From positions 1 to 64,000 of the forward strand of contig NZ_LWLB01000006.1 of the NCBI RefSeq assembly GCF_001905145.1: DNA of 64,000 bases, read 5' to 3'. The translations under genes and the position numbers were made by a program. Position 1 is the first letter of the stretch. Every line of letters begins with the position of its first letter. This document shows positions 8,721 through 16,100 of this stretch, in pieces. The stretch comes from Nocardiopsis sp. TSRI0078 (GTDB lineage: Bacteria > Actinomycetota > Actinomycetes > Streptosporangiales > Streptosporangiaceae). The notes under the pieces are model-generated. The model saw nothing but the letters and a program-made list of their open reading frames with translations. It searched no databases and had not been told where the DNA came from.

Positions 8721-9286
8721 TGGGAGCCCCGGACACCCTCCCCGCGGGGAGGCCCCTCCTCGACCACGTGGAGGTCGCCGTACCAGGCGCGGCGATCGGT
8801 CCGGTGGCGGGACTGTTCGCCGCGGGCGTCGGCGTGCTGGCGGGGCTCCCCCTGGGGGTCACCCTCACCCTCGCGGTCGCGCTGGGAGGACCCGTCGCAC
8901 TCCTGGGCGGCGGATACTGTGTGCTGCTGGCACGCGGCGTCTTCTCCATCGGCGCGGTGGCCCCCCTGGCCCTGTACTGGCTCGTGGGGTTCCCCCTCGT
9001 CCGCCTCCTCGACTCCTACGCCGTGGCGCAGGCGGTCGGAAGCGACACCGTGCTGGGTGAGCCGCTACTGTCCTTTCTTGCGCTGCAAGCCATGCTGAGC
9101 TTCGGGTTCACCATCGGGTTCCTGTGGTTGCACGAGCGGATCGCACCGCGCTGGCTGCTGCGCATCCGCGGTCACAACCCCGTGGCCGCGGCACTCGTCG
9201 AGCGCTACATGGAACACGCGGACCACCTCAACCGGCGGCGCGGGCCCCAGCATCCCCGCCGCAAGTCCCCCCACACCTCCCCCTGA
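8720..9286 (+). CDS. Small four-helix membrane protein, partner of the Nramp-like transporter
   Basis: This 188-residue hypothetical protein has about four hydrophobic segments between residues 22 and 140 and a basic, histidine/proline-rich cytoplasmic tail. Its ATG overlaps the transporter stop codon (TGATG), so translation is coupled and the two products probably act together, for example as an accessory or assembly subunit. I do not recognise a named family, and no metal-binding cluster is evident. A stable hairpin follows 17 bp after the stop. Confidence 0.65.
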   Translation: MGAPDTLPAGRPLLDHVEVAVPGAAIGPVAGLFAAGVGVLAGLPLGVTLTLAVALGGPVALLGGGYCVLLARGVFSIGAVAPLALYWLVGFPLVRLLDSYAVAQAVGSDTVLGEPLLSFLALQAMLSFGFTIGFLWLHERIAPRWLLRIRGHNPVAAALVERYMEHADHLNRRRGPQHPRRKSPHTSP

Positions 9287-9303
9287 CCACCGCGGTGACG
9301 CCT

Positions 9304-9329
9304 GCGGAGCGGCCCGACCGCCGCTCCGC
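9304..9329 (+). terminator. Hairpin after the Nramp-like operon
   Basis: GCGGAGCGG pairs with CCGCTCCGC around an 8-nt loop. There is no T tract, so termination is inferred from position between the operon end and the next promoter. Confidence 0.45.
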
Positions 9330-9370
9330 GGGCACCACCGTGCCCGAACGAGCACCTGGAGCAAGAGAAC

Positions 9371-10438
9371 GTGGACATTCACCCCTGGGTCTGGGCCGTC
9401 ACCATCACGACCCTGCTGGCCGTGATCGCGGTCGACTTCGTCATCATCGCTCGAAGACCCCATGAGCCGTCGATGCGGGAGGCCGCGGCCTGGATCGGCG
9501 TCTACGTCTCCCTCGCCGTCGTCTTCGGTGTCGGGCTCGGCTTCCTCAGCACCCCGGCCCAGAGCCTGGACTTCTTCACCGGCTGGATCGTCGAGTACTC
9601 GATGAGCGTCGACAACCTGTTCGTCTTCATCCTGATCCTGGGGTCGTTCGCGGTCCCGCCCAAGCACCGCCAGAGGGTCCTCCTGGTGGGGATCGCGCTC
9701 GCGCTGCTGTTCCGCGGCCTCTTCATCGCCCTGGGCGCCGCGGTGGTGAACGCCTTCGCCGGCGTCTTCTTCCTGTTCGGTGCGTTCCTGCTGTTCACGG
9801 CGTGGAAGCTGATCGCCGACTCGGGCGACGACGACGAGGAGTACAAGGAGAACGCGGCGGTGCGGCTGGTGCGGCGCCTGCTGCCGACCACCGACAAGTA
9901 CCACGAGGCGAAGCTGACCGTGCGGCTGGACGGCAGGCGCGTGGTCACGCCGATGCTGCTGGTGATGATCGCCGTCGGGCTCACCGACATCCTGTTCGCC
10001 CTCGACTCCATCCCCGCCATCTTCGGCATCACGCAGGAGCCCTACCTGGTCTTCACGGCCAACGCCTTCGCCCTGATGGGCCTGCGCCAGCTCTACTTCC
10101 TCATCGGCGGCCTGCTGACGAAGCTCGTCCACCTCAACAAGGGCCTGGCCGTGATCCTGGGCTTCATCGGCCTGAAGCTGGTCCTGCACGCCCTGCACGA
10201 GACCACCGACTGGCACGTGCCGGAGATCGGCACCCTGACCTCGCTGCTCGTCATCATCGCCACGCTCGCCATCACGACGGTGACCAGCCTGGTCAGCAGC
10301 CGCAGGACCGCGGCCGTCAAGGCCGCCGAGGCCGCCGGGGTCGCCGGGGTCGCCGCCGAGCCCTCCGGCGGGGCCGAGGACGCCGCCGGGGCGCAGCCCG
10401 ATGACGACGACGAGCTGAGGACACGAGTACACAGATGA
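9371..10438 (+). CDS. TerC/Alx-family integral membrane protein
   Basis: The 355-residue protein carries the TerC family hallmarks: IVEYSMSVDNLFVFILIL near residue 75, VGLTDILFALDSIPAIFGIT near 203 and FALMGLRQLYFLIGGLL near 235, with acidic residues inside membrane helices. TerC/Alx proteins act in manganese export, tellurite resistance or loading metal onto exported proteins. The C-terminal 50 residues are an alanine/acid-rich tail. The start is GTG with a GGAG sequence about 11 nt upstream. No yybP-ykoY manganese riboswitch was seen in the 84-bp leader. Confidence 0.85.
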   Translation: MDIHPWVWAVTITTLLAVIAVDFVIIARRPHEPSMREAAAWIGVYVSLAVVFGVGLGFLSTPAQSLDFFTGWIVEYSMSVDNLFVFILILGSFAVPPKHRQRVLLVGIALALLFRGLFIALGAAVVNAFAGVFFLFGAFLLFTAWKLIADSGDDDEEYKENAAVRLVRRLLPTTDKYHEAKLTVRLDGRRVVTPMLLVMIAVGLTDILFALDSIPAIFGITQEPYLVFTANAFALMGLRQLYFLIGGLLTKLVHLNKGLAVILGFIGLKLVLHALHETTDWHVPEIGTLTSLLVIIATLAITTVTSLVSSRRTAAVKAAEAAGVAGVAAEPSGGAEDAAGAQPDDDDELRTRVHR

Positions 10439-10489
10439 CCTCGGGCTCCGGCGGAGCACCCCCGCGCCGAGGCGGAGGGAATCCGCGTC

Positions 10490-10523
10490 GCGGCCCCGGC
10501 GGAACCCCCTCCGCCGGGGCCGC
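10490..10523. terminator. Bidirectional terminator between terC-family gene and gdx
   Basis: A perfect 14-bp stem (GCGGCCCCGGCGGA with its complement) and a 6-nt loop lie between two convergent genes, so it can serve both. Confidence 0.7.
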
Positions 10524-10577
10524 CCGCCGTCGGCTCCCGGTCCGGGGCCCGGGGCCGTCCCCGGCCCGGCCGCGGGG

Positions 10578-10892
10578 TCAGTGCAGGAGCTTGAGCCCGA
10601 CGACGCCCGCGACGATGAGCAGCAGGCACAGCGCCTTGGGCACGCTGAACCCCTCACCGAGGAAGAACATGCCCACCAGGGCGGTGCCGACGGCGCCGAT
10701 CGCCACCCAGACCGCGTAGCCGGTCCCGACGGGGATGGTGCGCAGCGCGTAGGCCAAGCCGGCCATGCTCATCACCAGGGTGGCCCCGAAGGCCACCGAC
10801 GGCCACAGGCGTGTGAAGCCCTGGGACGCGCTGAGCGCGGTCGCCCACGCGGTCTCCAGGAACCCCGAGATCACCAGGACGATCCAGGCCAT
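10578..10892 (-). CDS. gdx: Guanidinium exporter of the SMR family (SugE/Gdx)
   Basis: This 104-residue, four-helix small multidrug resistance protein opens with MAWIVLVISGFLETAWATAL and contains the conserved membrane glutamate (E13), the FTRLWP loop of the SugE subgroup, GTGYAVWVAIGAVG and a VGLKLLH end. SugE/Gdx proteins swap guanidinium for protons as antiparallel dimers in the plasma membrane. The ATG at 10892 follows GGAGGT by 7 nt. The assignment as guanidine rather than quaternary-ammonium exporter is made firm by a guanidine-III riboswitch in its leader. It stands alone, convergent with the terC-family gene and sharing its terminator. Confidence 0.93.
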   Translation of the reverse strand: MAWIVLVISGFLETAWATALSASQGFTRLWPSVAFGATLVMSMAGLAYALRTIPVGTGYAVWVAIGAVGTALVGMFFLGEGFSVPKALCLLLIVAGVVGLKLLH

Positions 10893-10926
10893 GATCCGTA
10901 CCTCCACATGACGTGTGTGCGACAAC

Positions 10927-10967
10927 GCGCCGTCTTGTCGTCACCGGGTACGGCGCACCTCGTCCGG
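10927..10967 (-). promoter_or_regulatory. Guanidine-III (ykkC-III) riboswitch controlling gdx
   Basis: On the minus strand these 41 nt begin CCGGACGAGGTGCGCCG, continue TACCCGGT and end ACAAGACGGCGC. This is the compact H-type pseudoknot of the guanidine-III class: the first CCGG pairs with the later CCGG, and GCGCCG with the terminal CGGCGC. By memory it differs from the Thermobifida fusca riboswitch of known structure at only a few positions near the connecting loop. It ends 34 nt before the gdx ATG, consistent with ligand-dependent exposure of the GGAGGT ribosome site. Confidence 0.92.
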
Positions 10968-10981
10968 GGTCTCACGGATCG

Positions 10982-11008
10982 CGCCCGCGCGGCCCGGCCG
11001 CGCGGGCG
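10982..11008. other. Perfect GC hairpin upstream of the riboswitch
   Basis: CGCCCGCGCGG and CCGCGCGGGCG form an 11-bp stem with a 5-nt loop, 14 bp upstream of the aptamer in the gdx direction. It may be a 5' stabilising element of the leader or an insulator. The rest of the 446-bp gap between gdx and the DUF485 gene holds the riboswitch, this hairpin, the direct repeats at 11144-11201 and the promoter of the symporter operon. Confidence 0.5.
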
Positions 11009-11143
11009 GTGATGCTGCGCAAGGTACAACGGCCCGCGGCGGCCGTGCCTTCCGGGGTGGCGTGAGGCCCTCCCCACCGGCCGTCGGCGGTACGGACCTG
11101 TGCCCCGGCGGCGGGCCCGGGCACCAGCGGGGGAACCGCTCGG

Positions 11144-11201
11144 CGACCGTTCACCGCTCCGTCCGACCGCTCACCGAGCGCTGGGCGACCGTTTGACGCT
11201 C
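11144..11201 (+). promoter_or_regulatory. Triple direct repeat, candidate LytTR regulator binding region
   Basis: CGACCGTTCACCGCTC (11144), CGACCGCTCACCGAGC (11164) and CGACCGTTTGACGCTC (11186) are direct repeats at 20 and 22 bp spacing. LytTR response regulators bind pairs of direct repeats about 21 bp apart. The repeats lie about 140 bp before the DUF485/ActP operon and 2.6 kb from the LytTR gene. That this regulator binds here is inference. Confidence 0.5.
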
Positions 11202-11338
11202 CTCCTCCGCGTTCGGCGCGCGTGGACACGCACCCCCTCCTGTGACGGAGTGCCCCTCCTTACAGTGCCGAGTAACGCACGTCACACCGGCGAAACATCG
11301 TCTTCACCGGCTGCCCGCCGATCCCCCCGGAGGTTTCC

Positions 11339-11740
11339 ATGTCACCAGACAGACCCACGAAGGACCCGACACCACCCCCCGGTGGCAACGGAGGAGATGA
11401 GACGCCCATCGCGCGTGAGGACTACGTCGCGATGCACAGCGACCCGCGCTTCGTCGAGCTCAAGAAGCGCCTCTACGCCTTCGTCTTCCCCATGAGCATC
11501 GCCTTCATGGCGTGGTACCTGCTCTACGTGCTGATGTCCGCGTTCGGCCGCGACCTCATGGGCGTCGTGCTCTTCGGCAGCGTCAACGTCGCGCTGCTCT
11601 TCGGCATCCTGCAGTTCGTCTCCACCTTCGGGATCGCCGTCGTGTACACGAACTACGCCCGCCGCAAGCTCGACTCGCAGGCGGTCGAGCTGCGCGACGA
11701 GCTCCACCACGGAGCGACGGACAAGGAGGGCGGCCGATGA
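11339..11740 (+). CDS. DUF485 small membrane protein of the acetate symporter operon
   Basis: This 133-residue protein has a charged N-terminal half and two membrane helices (about residues 48-70 and 82-105), with the DUF485 motif DPRFVELKKRLYAFVFPMSIAF beginning at residue 35. DUF485 proteins (YjcH in E. coli) are encoded directly before ActP-type cation/acetate symporters and are assumed to assist them. A GGAGG sits 9 nt before the ATG. Its stop overlaps the symporter start (ATGATG), so the pair is translationally coupled. Confidence 0.88.
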   Translation: MSPDRPTKDPTPPPGGNGGDETPIAREDYVAMHSDPRFVELKKRLYAFVFPMSIAFMAWYLLYVLMSAFGRDLMGVVLFGSVNVALLFGILQFVSTFGIAVVYTNYARRKLDSQAVELRDELHHGATDKEGGR

Positions 11741-13422
11741 TGCTCGCACAGGAAGCGGTCGGGACGGTCAGCGACAGCAGCCGTATCGTCACCATCGTCC
11801 TCTTCGTCCTCATGATCGCGGCCACGCTCGGCGTCACCGTCTGGGCCAGCCGCAACACCCGCTCCGCGACCGACTTCCACTCGGGCGGCCGCGGCTTCTC
11901 CCCGCTCCAGAACGGCCTGGCCATCGGCAGCGACTACATGTCGGCCGCGTCCTTCCTGGGCATCGCCGGCATGATCTCCCTGTTCGGCTACGACGGCTTC
12001 CTGTACTCCATCGGGTTCCTCGTCGCCTGGTTGGTCGCCCTCCTGCTCGTCGCGGAGCTGCTGCGCAACTCCGGCCGCTACACCATGGGCGACGTGCTGT
12101 CCTACCGGATGCAGCAGCGCCCGGTCCGGACCGCGGCCTCGGTCTCCACGCTCGTGGTGTCGATCTTCTACCTGCTGGCGCAGATGGTCGGCGCGGGCGC
12201 GCTCATCGCCCTGCTGCTGGGCATCCAGCCCGGCCAGACCTTCCTCGGCATGGACGCCCCCACCGCCAAGATCGTCGGTATCGTGGTCATCGGCCTGCTG
12301 ATGACGGTCTACGTGACCTTCGGCGGCATGAAGGGCACCACCTGGGTGCAGATCATCAAGGCCGTCATCCTCATGGCCGGCGCCGCGCTGCTCACGCTGC
12401 TGACCCTGTCGCTGTACGGGTTCAACCTCGGCGCCCTGATGAGCGACGCCGCCAGCGCCAGCGGCCAGGAGGGCTTCCTGGAGCCCGGCCTGCGCTACGG
12501 CGTGGAGGTCGCGGGCGACCCGGTGCAGACCATGTGGAACAAGCTGGACCTCATCAGCTTGGGCATGGCCCTGGTGCTGGGCACGGCCGGCCTGCCCCAC
12601 ATCCTCATCCGCTTCTACACCGTCCCCGACTCCCAGAGCGCCCGTAAGTCGGTCAACTGGGGCATCGGCCTCATCGGCACCTTCTACCTGATGACCCTGG
12701 TGCTGGGCTTCGGCGCGGCGGCCATCGTCGGCCACGAGGCCATCACGGCCCAGAACGCGGCGGGCAACACGGCCGCCCCGCAGCTGGCCCAGGCCGTCGG
12801 CGAGACCATCGGCGGCGAACTGGCGGGCTCGGTCCTGCTCGCGCTCATCGCCTCCGCGGCCTTCGCGGCCATCCTGTCCACCGTGGCGGGCCTGGTCATC
12901 GCCTCCTCGTCCTCCATCGCGCACGACTTCTACAACTCGGTCCTGCGCAAGGGCAGGGCCACGGGCGCCGAGGAGGTCAAGGTCGCACGGCTCGCCGCCC
13001 TGGGCGTGGGCGTGGTCGCGATCGTCCTGGCCGTGTTCGCCCAGAACCTCAACGTGGCCTTCCTGGTCGCGCTGGCGTTCGCGATCGCCGCCTCGGCCAA
13101 CCTGCCGACCCTGCTGCTCAGCCTGTTCTGGAAGAGGTTCAACACCGCCGGCGCCCTCGCCGGCATCTACGGCGGCCTGATCAGCGCCGTGGGCCTGGTG
13201 TTCTTCTCGCCGGTGGTCTCCGGCAGGGAGACCGCGCTCATCCCGAACGCGGACTTCGCCTGGTTCCCGCTGCCCAACCCGGCCCTGGTGTCGGTGCCGA
13301 TCAGCCTCCTGTGCGCGGTCGTCGGCACGCTGATGTCCAAGGAGCGCGACTTCGACAAGTTCGCGATGCTCCAGGTCCGCGCCCTGACCGGTGCCGGCGC
13401 AGAGAAGGCGGCCAAGCACTAG
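11737..13422 (+). CDS. Sodium:solute symporter, cation/acetate (ActP/MctC-like)
   Basis: The 561-residue protein has about 13 membrane segments of the SSS family. Marks include ATDFHSGGRGFSPLQNGLAIGSDYMSAASFLG near residue 45, YLLAQMVGAGALIALLLG near 146, FGGMKGTTWVQIIKAV near 195 and TAGLPHILIRFYTVPD near 285. ActP/MctC proteins import acetate, propionate or pyruvate with a cation. AAGGAGG lies 7 nt before the ATG at 11737; a second ATG follows directly. The DUF485 partner upstream and the LytS/LytTR genes downstream suggest monocarboxylate-responsive expression. A 14-bp inverted repeat follows the gene. Confidence 0.88.
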   Translation: MMLAQEAVGTVSDSSRIVTIVLFVLMIAATLGVTVWASRNTRSATDFHSGGRGFSPLQNGLAIGSDYMSAASFLGIAGMISLFGYDGFLYSIGFLVAWLVALLLVAELLRNSGRYTMGDVLSYRMQQRPVRTAASVSTLVVSIFYLLAQMVGAGALIALLLGIQPGQTFLGMDAPTAKIVGIVVIGLLMTVYVTFGGMKGTTWVQIIKAVILMAGAALLTLLTLSLYGFNLGALMSDAASASGQEGFLEPGLRYGVEVAGDPVQTMWNKLDLISLGMALVLGTAGLPHILIRFYTVPDSQSARKSVNWGIGLIGTFYLMTLVLGFGAAAIVGHEAITAQNAAGNTAAPQLAQAVGETIGGELAGSVLLALIASAAFAAILSTVAGLVIASSSSIAHDFYNSVLRKGRATGAEEVKVARLAALGVGVVAIVLAVFAQNLNVAFLVALAFAIAASANLPTLLLSLFWKRFNTAGALAGIYGGLISAVGLVFFSPVVSGRETALIPNADFAWFPLPNPALVSVPISLLCAVVGTLMSKERDFDKFAMLQVRALTGAGAEKAAKH

Positions 13423-13458
13423 GCGGTGTTCTTCAGGACCTCCGCTTCGCTTCGGTCC

Positions 13459-13523
13459 GTGTTCGGGCGCCCGAAGAGCGGGAACCCTCGGTGCCCACGG
13501 CAGCCCCGCGGGCGCCCGAACAC
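13459..13523. repeat. Long inverted repeat after the symporter gene
   Basis: GTGTTCGGGCGCCC (13459-13472) is the exact complement of GGGCGCCCGAACAC (13510-13523), with a 37-nt loop. It may terminate the symporter operon. The flanking sequence, starting TAGGCGGTGTTCTTC at the stop codon, resembles the ends of a short element at 57293. The remainder of the 370-bp gap to the kinase gene shows only GC-rich sequence and the kinase promoter. Confidence 0.55.
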
Positions 13524-13780
13524 CCCTCATGGGCTGAGATCCGGTTCGAAGAACAGGCCCCAGGCACCATGAGCTCGGGGCGGCCATCGGTGGCCCACTC
13601 ACCCGGGAGGGCACTTCCGCTCCCGGCGCGGCCACCGCCCCGAGCCCCTCACCGGGCCCGTCATCCCTCCCGGCTGACGGGCCCGGCCCCTTTGCGCCCC
13701 GGCCGGGGAGCGGACACTCCCCCGCATCACGACTGGAAAGGTGACCCACACCACGTGAGCGTCGACACAGGCTGCTGGGA

Positions 13781-13786
13781 TAGGGT
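13781..13786 (+). promoter_or_regulatory. -10 box TAGGGT for a leaderless kinase transcript
   Basis: TAGGGT is followed by exactly 6 nt and then the GTG start, so the transcript would begin at the start codon. No ribosome site is present, which supports a leaderless mRNA. Confidence 0.6.
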
Positions 13787-13792
13787 CGTTCC

Positions 13793-14890
13793 GTGTCATA
13801 TCGGTGGCTGTCGCGGATGTCCCCCTCCCGGCGCCGCCCAGCGTCGTCGGCGCAGCGGGCGAGCGTCGAGTTGATGCGCCAGGTCCACTCCCTGGGCATC
13901 GACCTCCAGGACGGGCTGCACGGCAGGAAGGTGCCCTCGGCCGCCCGGCGGCTGCGCCGGCTCCTGGCCGTGGACGGCGTCGTGCTCGCCGATCTGGACG
14001 GTCCGGTCGCCGTGGACGGCAGGCAGCCCGACCCGCAGGAGTCCGAGGGGCTGCTCGCCCAGGTCTTCGAGTACGGCAGCAACGCCCGCGCCCGCCTGGC
14101 CGACGGGACCTCGGTGTGCGCGGTCCCCCTGACCGTGGACGACGAGCTGGCCGGCGCGCTGGTGGCGTCGGGCGACCCCGTGGAGGCCGACGTGGAGGCG
14201 GCCGCCGCGCTGGTGTCGGACTGCCTGGACCACGCGGCGCTGCGCCGGGCACGCGCGCGCATCGCCGCCGCCGACCTGCGCACGCTCCGGGCGCAGATCT
14301 CCCCGCACTTCATGCACAACGCCCTGGCGGTGATCGCCGCGCTGGTGCGCACCGACCCCGACCGCGCCCGCCACCTGCTGTCGGACTTCGCCGACTACCT
14401 GCGCTACGGCTTCTCGGAGAAGGGCGACTACGCGACGCTCTCCGAGGAGCTGGAGGCCACGCAGACCTACCTCGAACTGCAAAGGGCCCGCTTCCACGAC
14501 CGCCTGGACATCACCGTGCGGATGGCGCCGGAGGTACTGCCGGTGGCCATCCCCTTCCTGGTGGTGCAGCCGATCGTGGAGAACGCGATCCGGCACGGCC
14601 TGGAGCGCAAGGAGGGCCGCGGCCACATCAGCGTCTCGGGCTTCGGCGAGGGGCCGCTGTGCGTGATCGAGATCGAGGACGACGGGGTCGGCATGCACCC
14701 CGACCTGGCCCGCTCCCTGTTGGCCGGCACGGGGCCGGAGTCGCGCAGCGTCGGCCTGGCCAACGTGGACCAGAGGCTGCGCGCGGTCTACGGACCCGAG
14801 TACGGTCTGGTGATCGAGACCGCGCTCGGCGAGGGAACGAAGGTGACCGTGCGCGTACCCAGATTCACCAGGGGGGTGGTGGCGCAGTGA
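13793..14890 (+). CDS. LytS-type sensor histidine kinase (GAF-HisKA_7TM-less, soluble)
   Basis: The 365-residue protein has a GAF-like sensory region (about 50-150), then the LytS phosphoacceptor motif QISPHFMHNALAVIAAL with H172, and an HATPase domain with N box QPIVENAIRHGLE (near 263), G box DDGVGM and a SVGLANVDQRLRAVYG segment. No membrane helix is evident, so it is probably cytoplasmic. Kinases of this class phosphorylate LytTR regulators; E. coli BtsS and YpdA respond to pyruvate and control transporters. The GTG start is supported by the leaderless promoter. Its stop overlaps the regulator start (GTGA), and the operon continues into a symporter, so a transported acid is the likely signal. 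Confidence 0.88.
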   Translation: MSYRWLSRMSPSRRRPASSAQRASVELMRQVHSLGIDLQDGLHGRKVPSAARRLRRLLAVDGVVLADLDGPVAVDGRQPDPQESEGLLAQVFEYGSNARARLADGTSVCAVPLTVDDELAGALVASGDPVEADVEAAAALVSDCLDHAALRRARARIAAADLRTLRAQISPHFMHNALAVIAALVRTDPDRARHLLSDFADYLRYGFSEKGDYATLSEELEATQTYLELQRARFHDRLDITVRMAPEVLPVAIPFLVVQPIVENAIRHGLERKEGRGHISVSGFGEGPLCVIEIEDDGVGMHPDLARSLLAGTGPESRSVGLANVDQRLRAVYGPEYGLVIETALGEGTKVTVRVPRFTRGVVAQ

Positions 14891-15714
14891 AACCCGAACT
14901 GCGGGTGCTGGTGGTCGAGGACGAGGCGTCCACCCGCCAGGAGATGGCGTCCCTGCTCGGAGACATGCCCGAGGTGGCGGAGGTCCTCGTGGCCGACAAC
15001 GGCGCCACGGCGGTGCGGCTGCTGGGGACCACCACGATCGACGCGGCGTTCCTGGACATCCTCATGCCCGGCCTGGACGGCATGGACGTGGCCAGGGTGC
15101 TGAGCGTGCTGTCGGAGCCGCCGTCCATCGTGTTCGTGACCGCCTCCGAGACCCACGCCGTGGAGGCGTTCGGCATCGGCGCCGTGGACTACCTGCTCAA
15201 GCCCATCCGCCCCGAGCGCCTGGCCGAGGCCGTGGGCCGCATCGCCCAGCTGCGCCGCCCCAGCGGCGACGCCCCGCCCGCCGAGGACCTGCACGTGGTG
15301 CAGATCGACACGGGCAGGCGCACGGTGTTCGTCAAGCGCGACGACGTGCAGTTCGTGGAGGCCCAGGGCGACTACGTGCGGCTGCACACCGCCGACGGCA
15401 GCCACCTGATCCGCCTGTCGCTGTCGTACCTGGAGGAGGTGTGGGCCTCGGCGGGGTTCGTCCGGGTCCACCGGGGATACCTCATCGCGATCCCGTGGGT
15501 GCGGGACCTGCGGGTGACCTCCTCCTCCGGCCTGGTGGCGGGCACCCCGGCCGGGGACGTGCCGGTGAGCCGCCGCCACGGCCGCCACCTGCGCGCGCAG
15601 CTGCTGGAGGCGGCCCGCCGCGACCAGCTCGGCCGGTCCGCGAACGCGCAGGGTCCCCCCGCGTCCCGGCCCCGTGACGGTGAGGGAGAGCAGTCCTCCC
15701 GGCAGGCGCCATGA
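14887..15714 (+). CDS. LytTR-family response regulator
   Basis: This 275-residue regulator has a receiver domain (residues 4-120) with the phosphoacceptor D57 in FLDILMPGLDG, and a conserved threonine and K in FVTASETHAVEAFG and DYLLKPI. A LytTR DNA-binding domain follows (about 138-240, with FVKRDDVQFVEAQGDYVRLHT and the FVRVHRGYLI strand). The last 30 residues are disordered. GTG overlaps the kinase stop. It should bind direct repeats near symporter promoters when phosphorylated; the repeats at 11144-11201 are the best candidate in the window. Confidence 0.9.
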   Translation: MKPELRVLVVEDEASTRQEMASLLGDMPEVAEVLVADNGATAVRLLGTTTIDAAFLDILMPGLDGMDVARVLSVLSEPPSIVFVTASETHAVEAFGIGAVDYLLKPIRPERLAEAVGRIAQLRRPSGDAPPAEDLHVVQIDTGRRTVFVKRDDVQFVEAQGDYVRLHTADGSHLIRLSLSYLEEVWASAGFVRVHRGYLIAIPWVRDLRVTSSSGLVAGTPAGDVPVSRRHGRHLRAQLLEAARRDQLGRSANAQGPPASRPRDGEGEQSSRQAP

Positions 15715-16100
15715 GTCCGCGCCGGGAGAAGCTGACCAGCCCGCAGACCCGGATCGCGCTGGCCCGGGGCAACCGGCCCGCGCAGCACCTGCTGCCGATA
15801 CCGGAGCCGGTGGACACCGAGGCGGCGCGCAGGCTCTTCCGCGCCCAGCGACGGACGGCCGCGCGCACGGTGGCACTGCTGTCGGTGCTGCTGTTCGGGA
15901 TGAGCGGCGCGTTCGCGGCCTTTCCCGTGCTCGGGCAGATCCGGGCGGGCGGGGTCCCCCTGTCGTGGCTGCTGCTGATGGTGGCGGCCTACCCCCTGCT
16001 GTTCGCGCTGGCCCTGTGGCACGTGCGCTCGGCCGAGCGCATCGAGGAGCGGGCCGAGCGGGAGCGCCCGGGCTCCGGGAGCGGGGAGCAGAAGCGGTGA
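15711..16100 (+). CDS. Small two-helix membrane protein, DUF485-like position
   Basis: A 129-residue protein with a basic N-terminal 50 residues, two membrane segments (about 52-75 and 82-103) and a glutamate/arginine-rich tail. Topology and location directly before an SSS symporter match DUF485/YjcH subunits, though the DUF485 consensus is poorly kept. The ATG overlaps the regulator stop and its own stop overlaps the symporter start, so it is part of a fully coupled four-gene operon. I infer a role as symporter accessory subunit. Confidence 0.7.
   Translation: MSPRREKLTSPQTRIALARGNRPAQHLLPIPEPVDTEAARRLFRAQRRTAARTVALLSVLLFGMSGAFAAFPVLGQIRAGGVPLSWLLLMVAAYPLLFALALWHVRSAERIEERAERERPGSGSGEQKR

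Noticed and set aside
9287-9370. yybP-ykoY manganese riboswitch before the TerC-family gene
   Set aside because: The leader is only 84 bp, contains one GC hairpin and lacks the conserved loop sequences.
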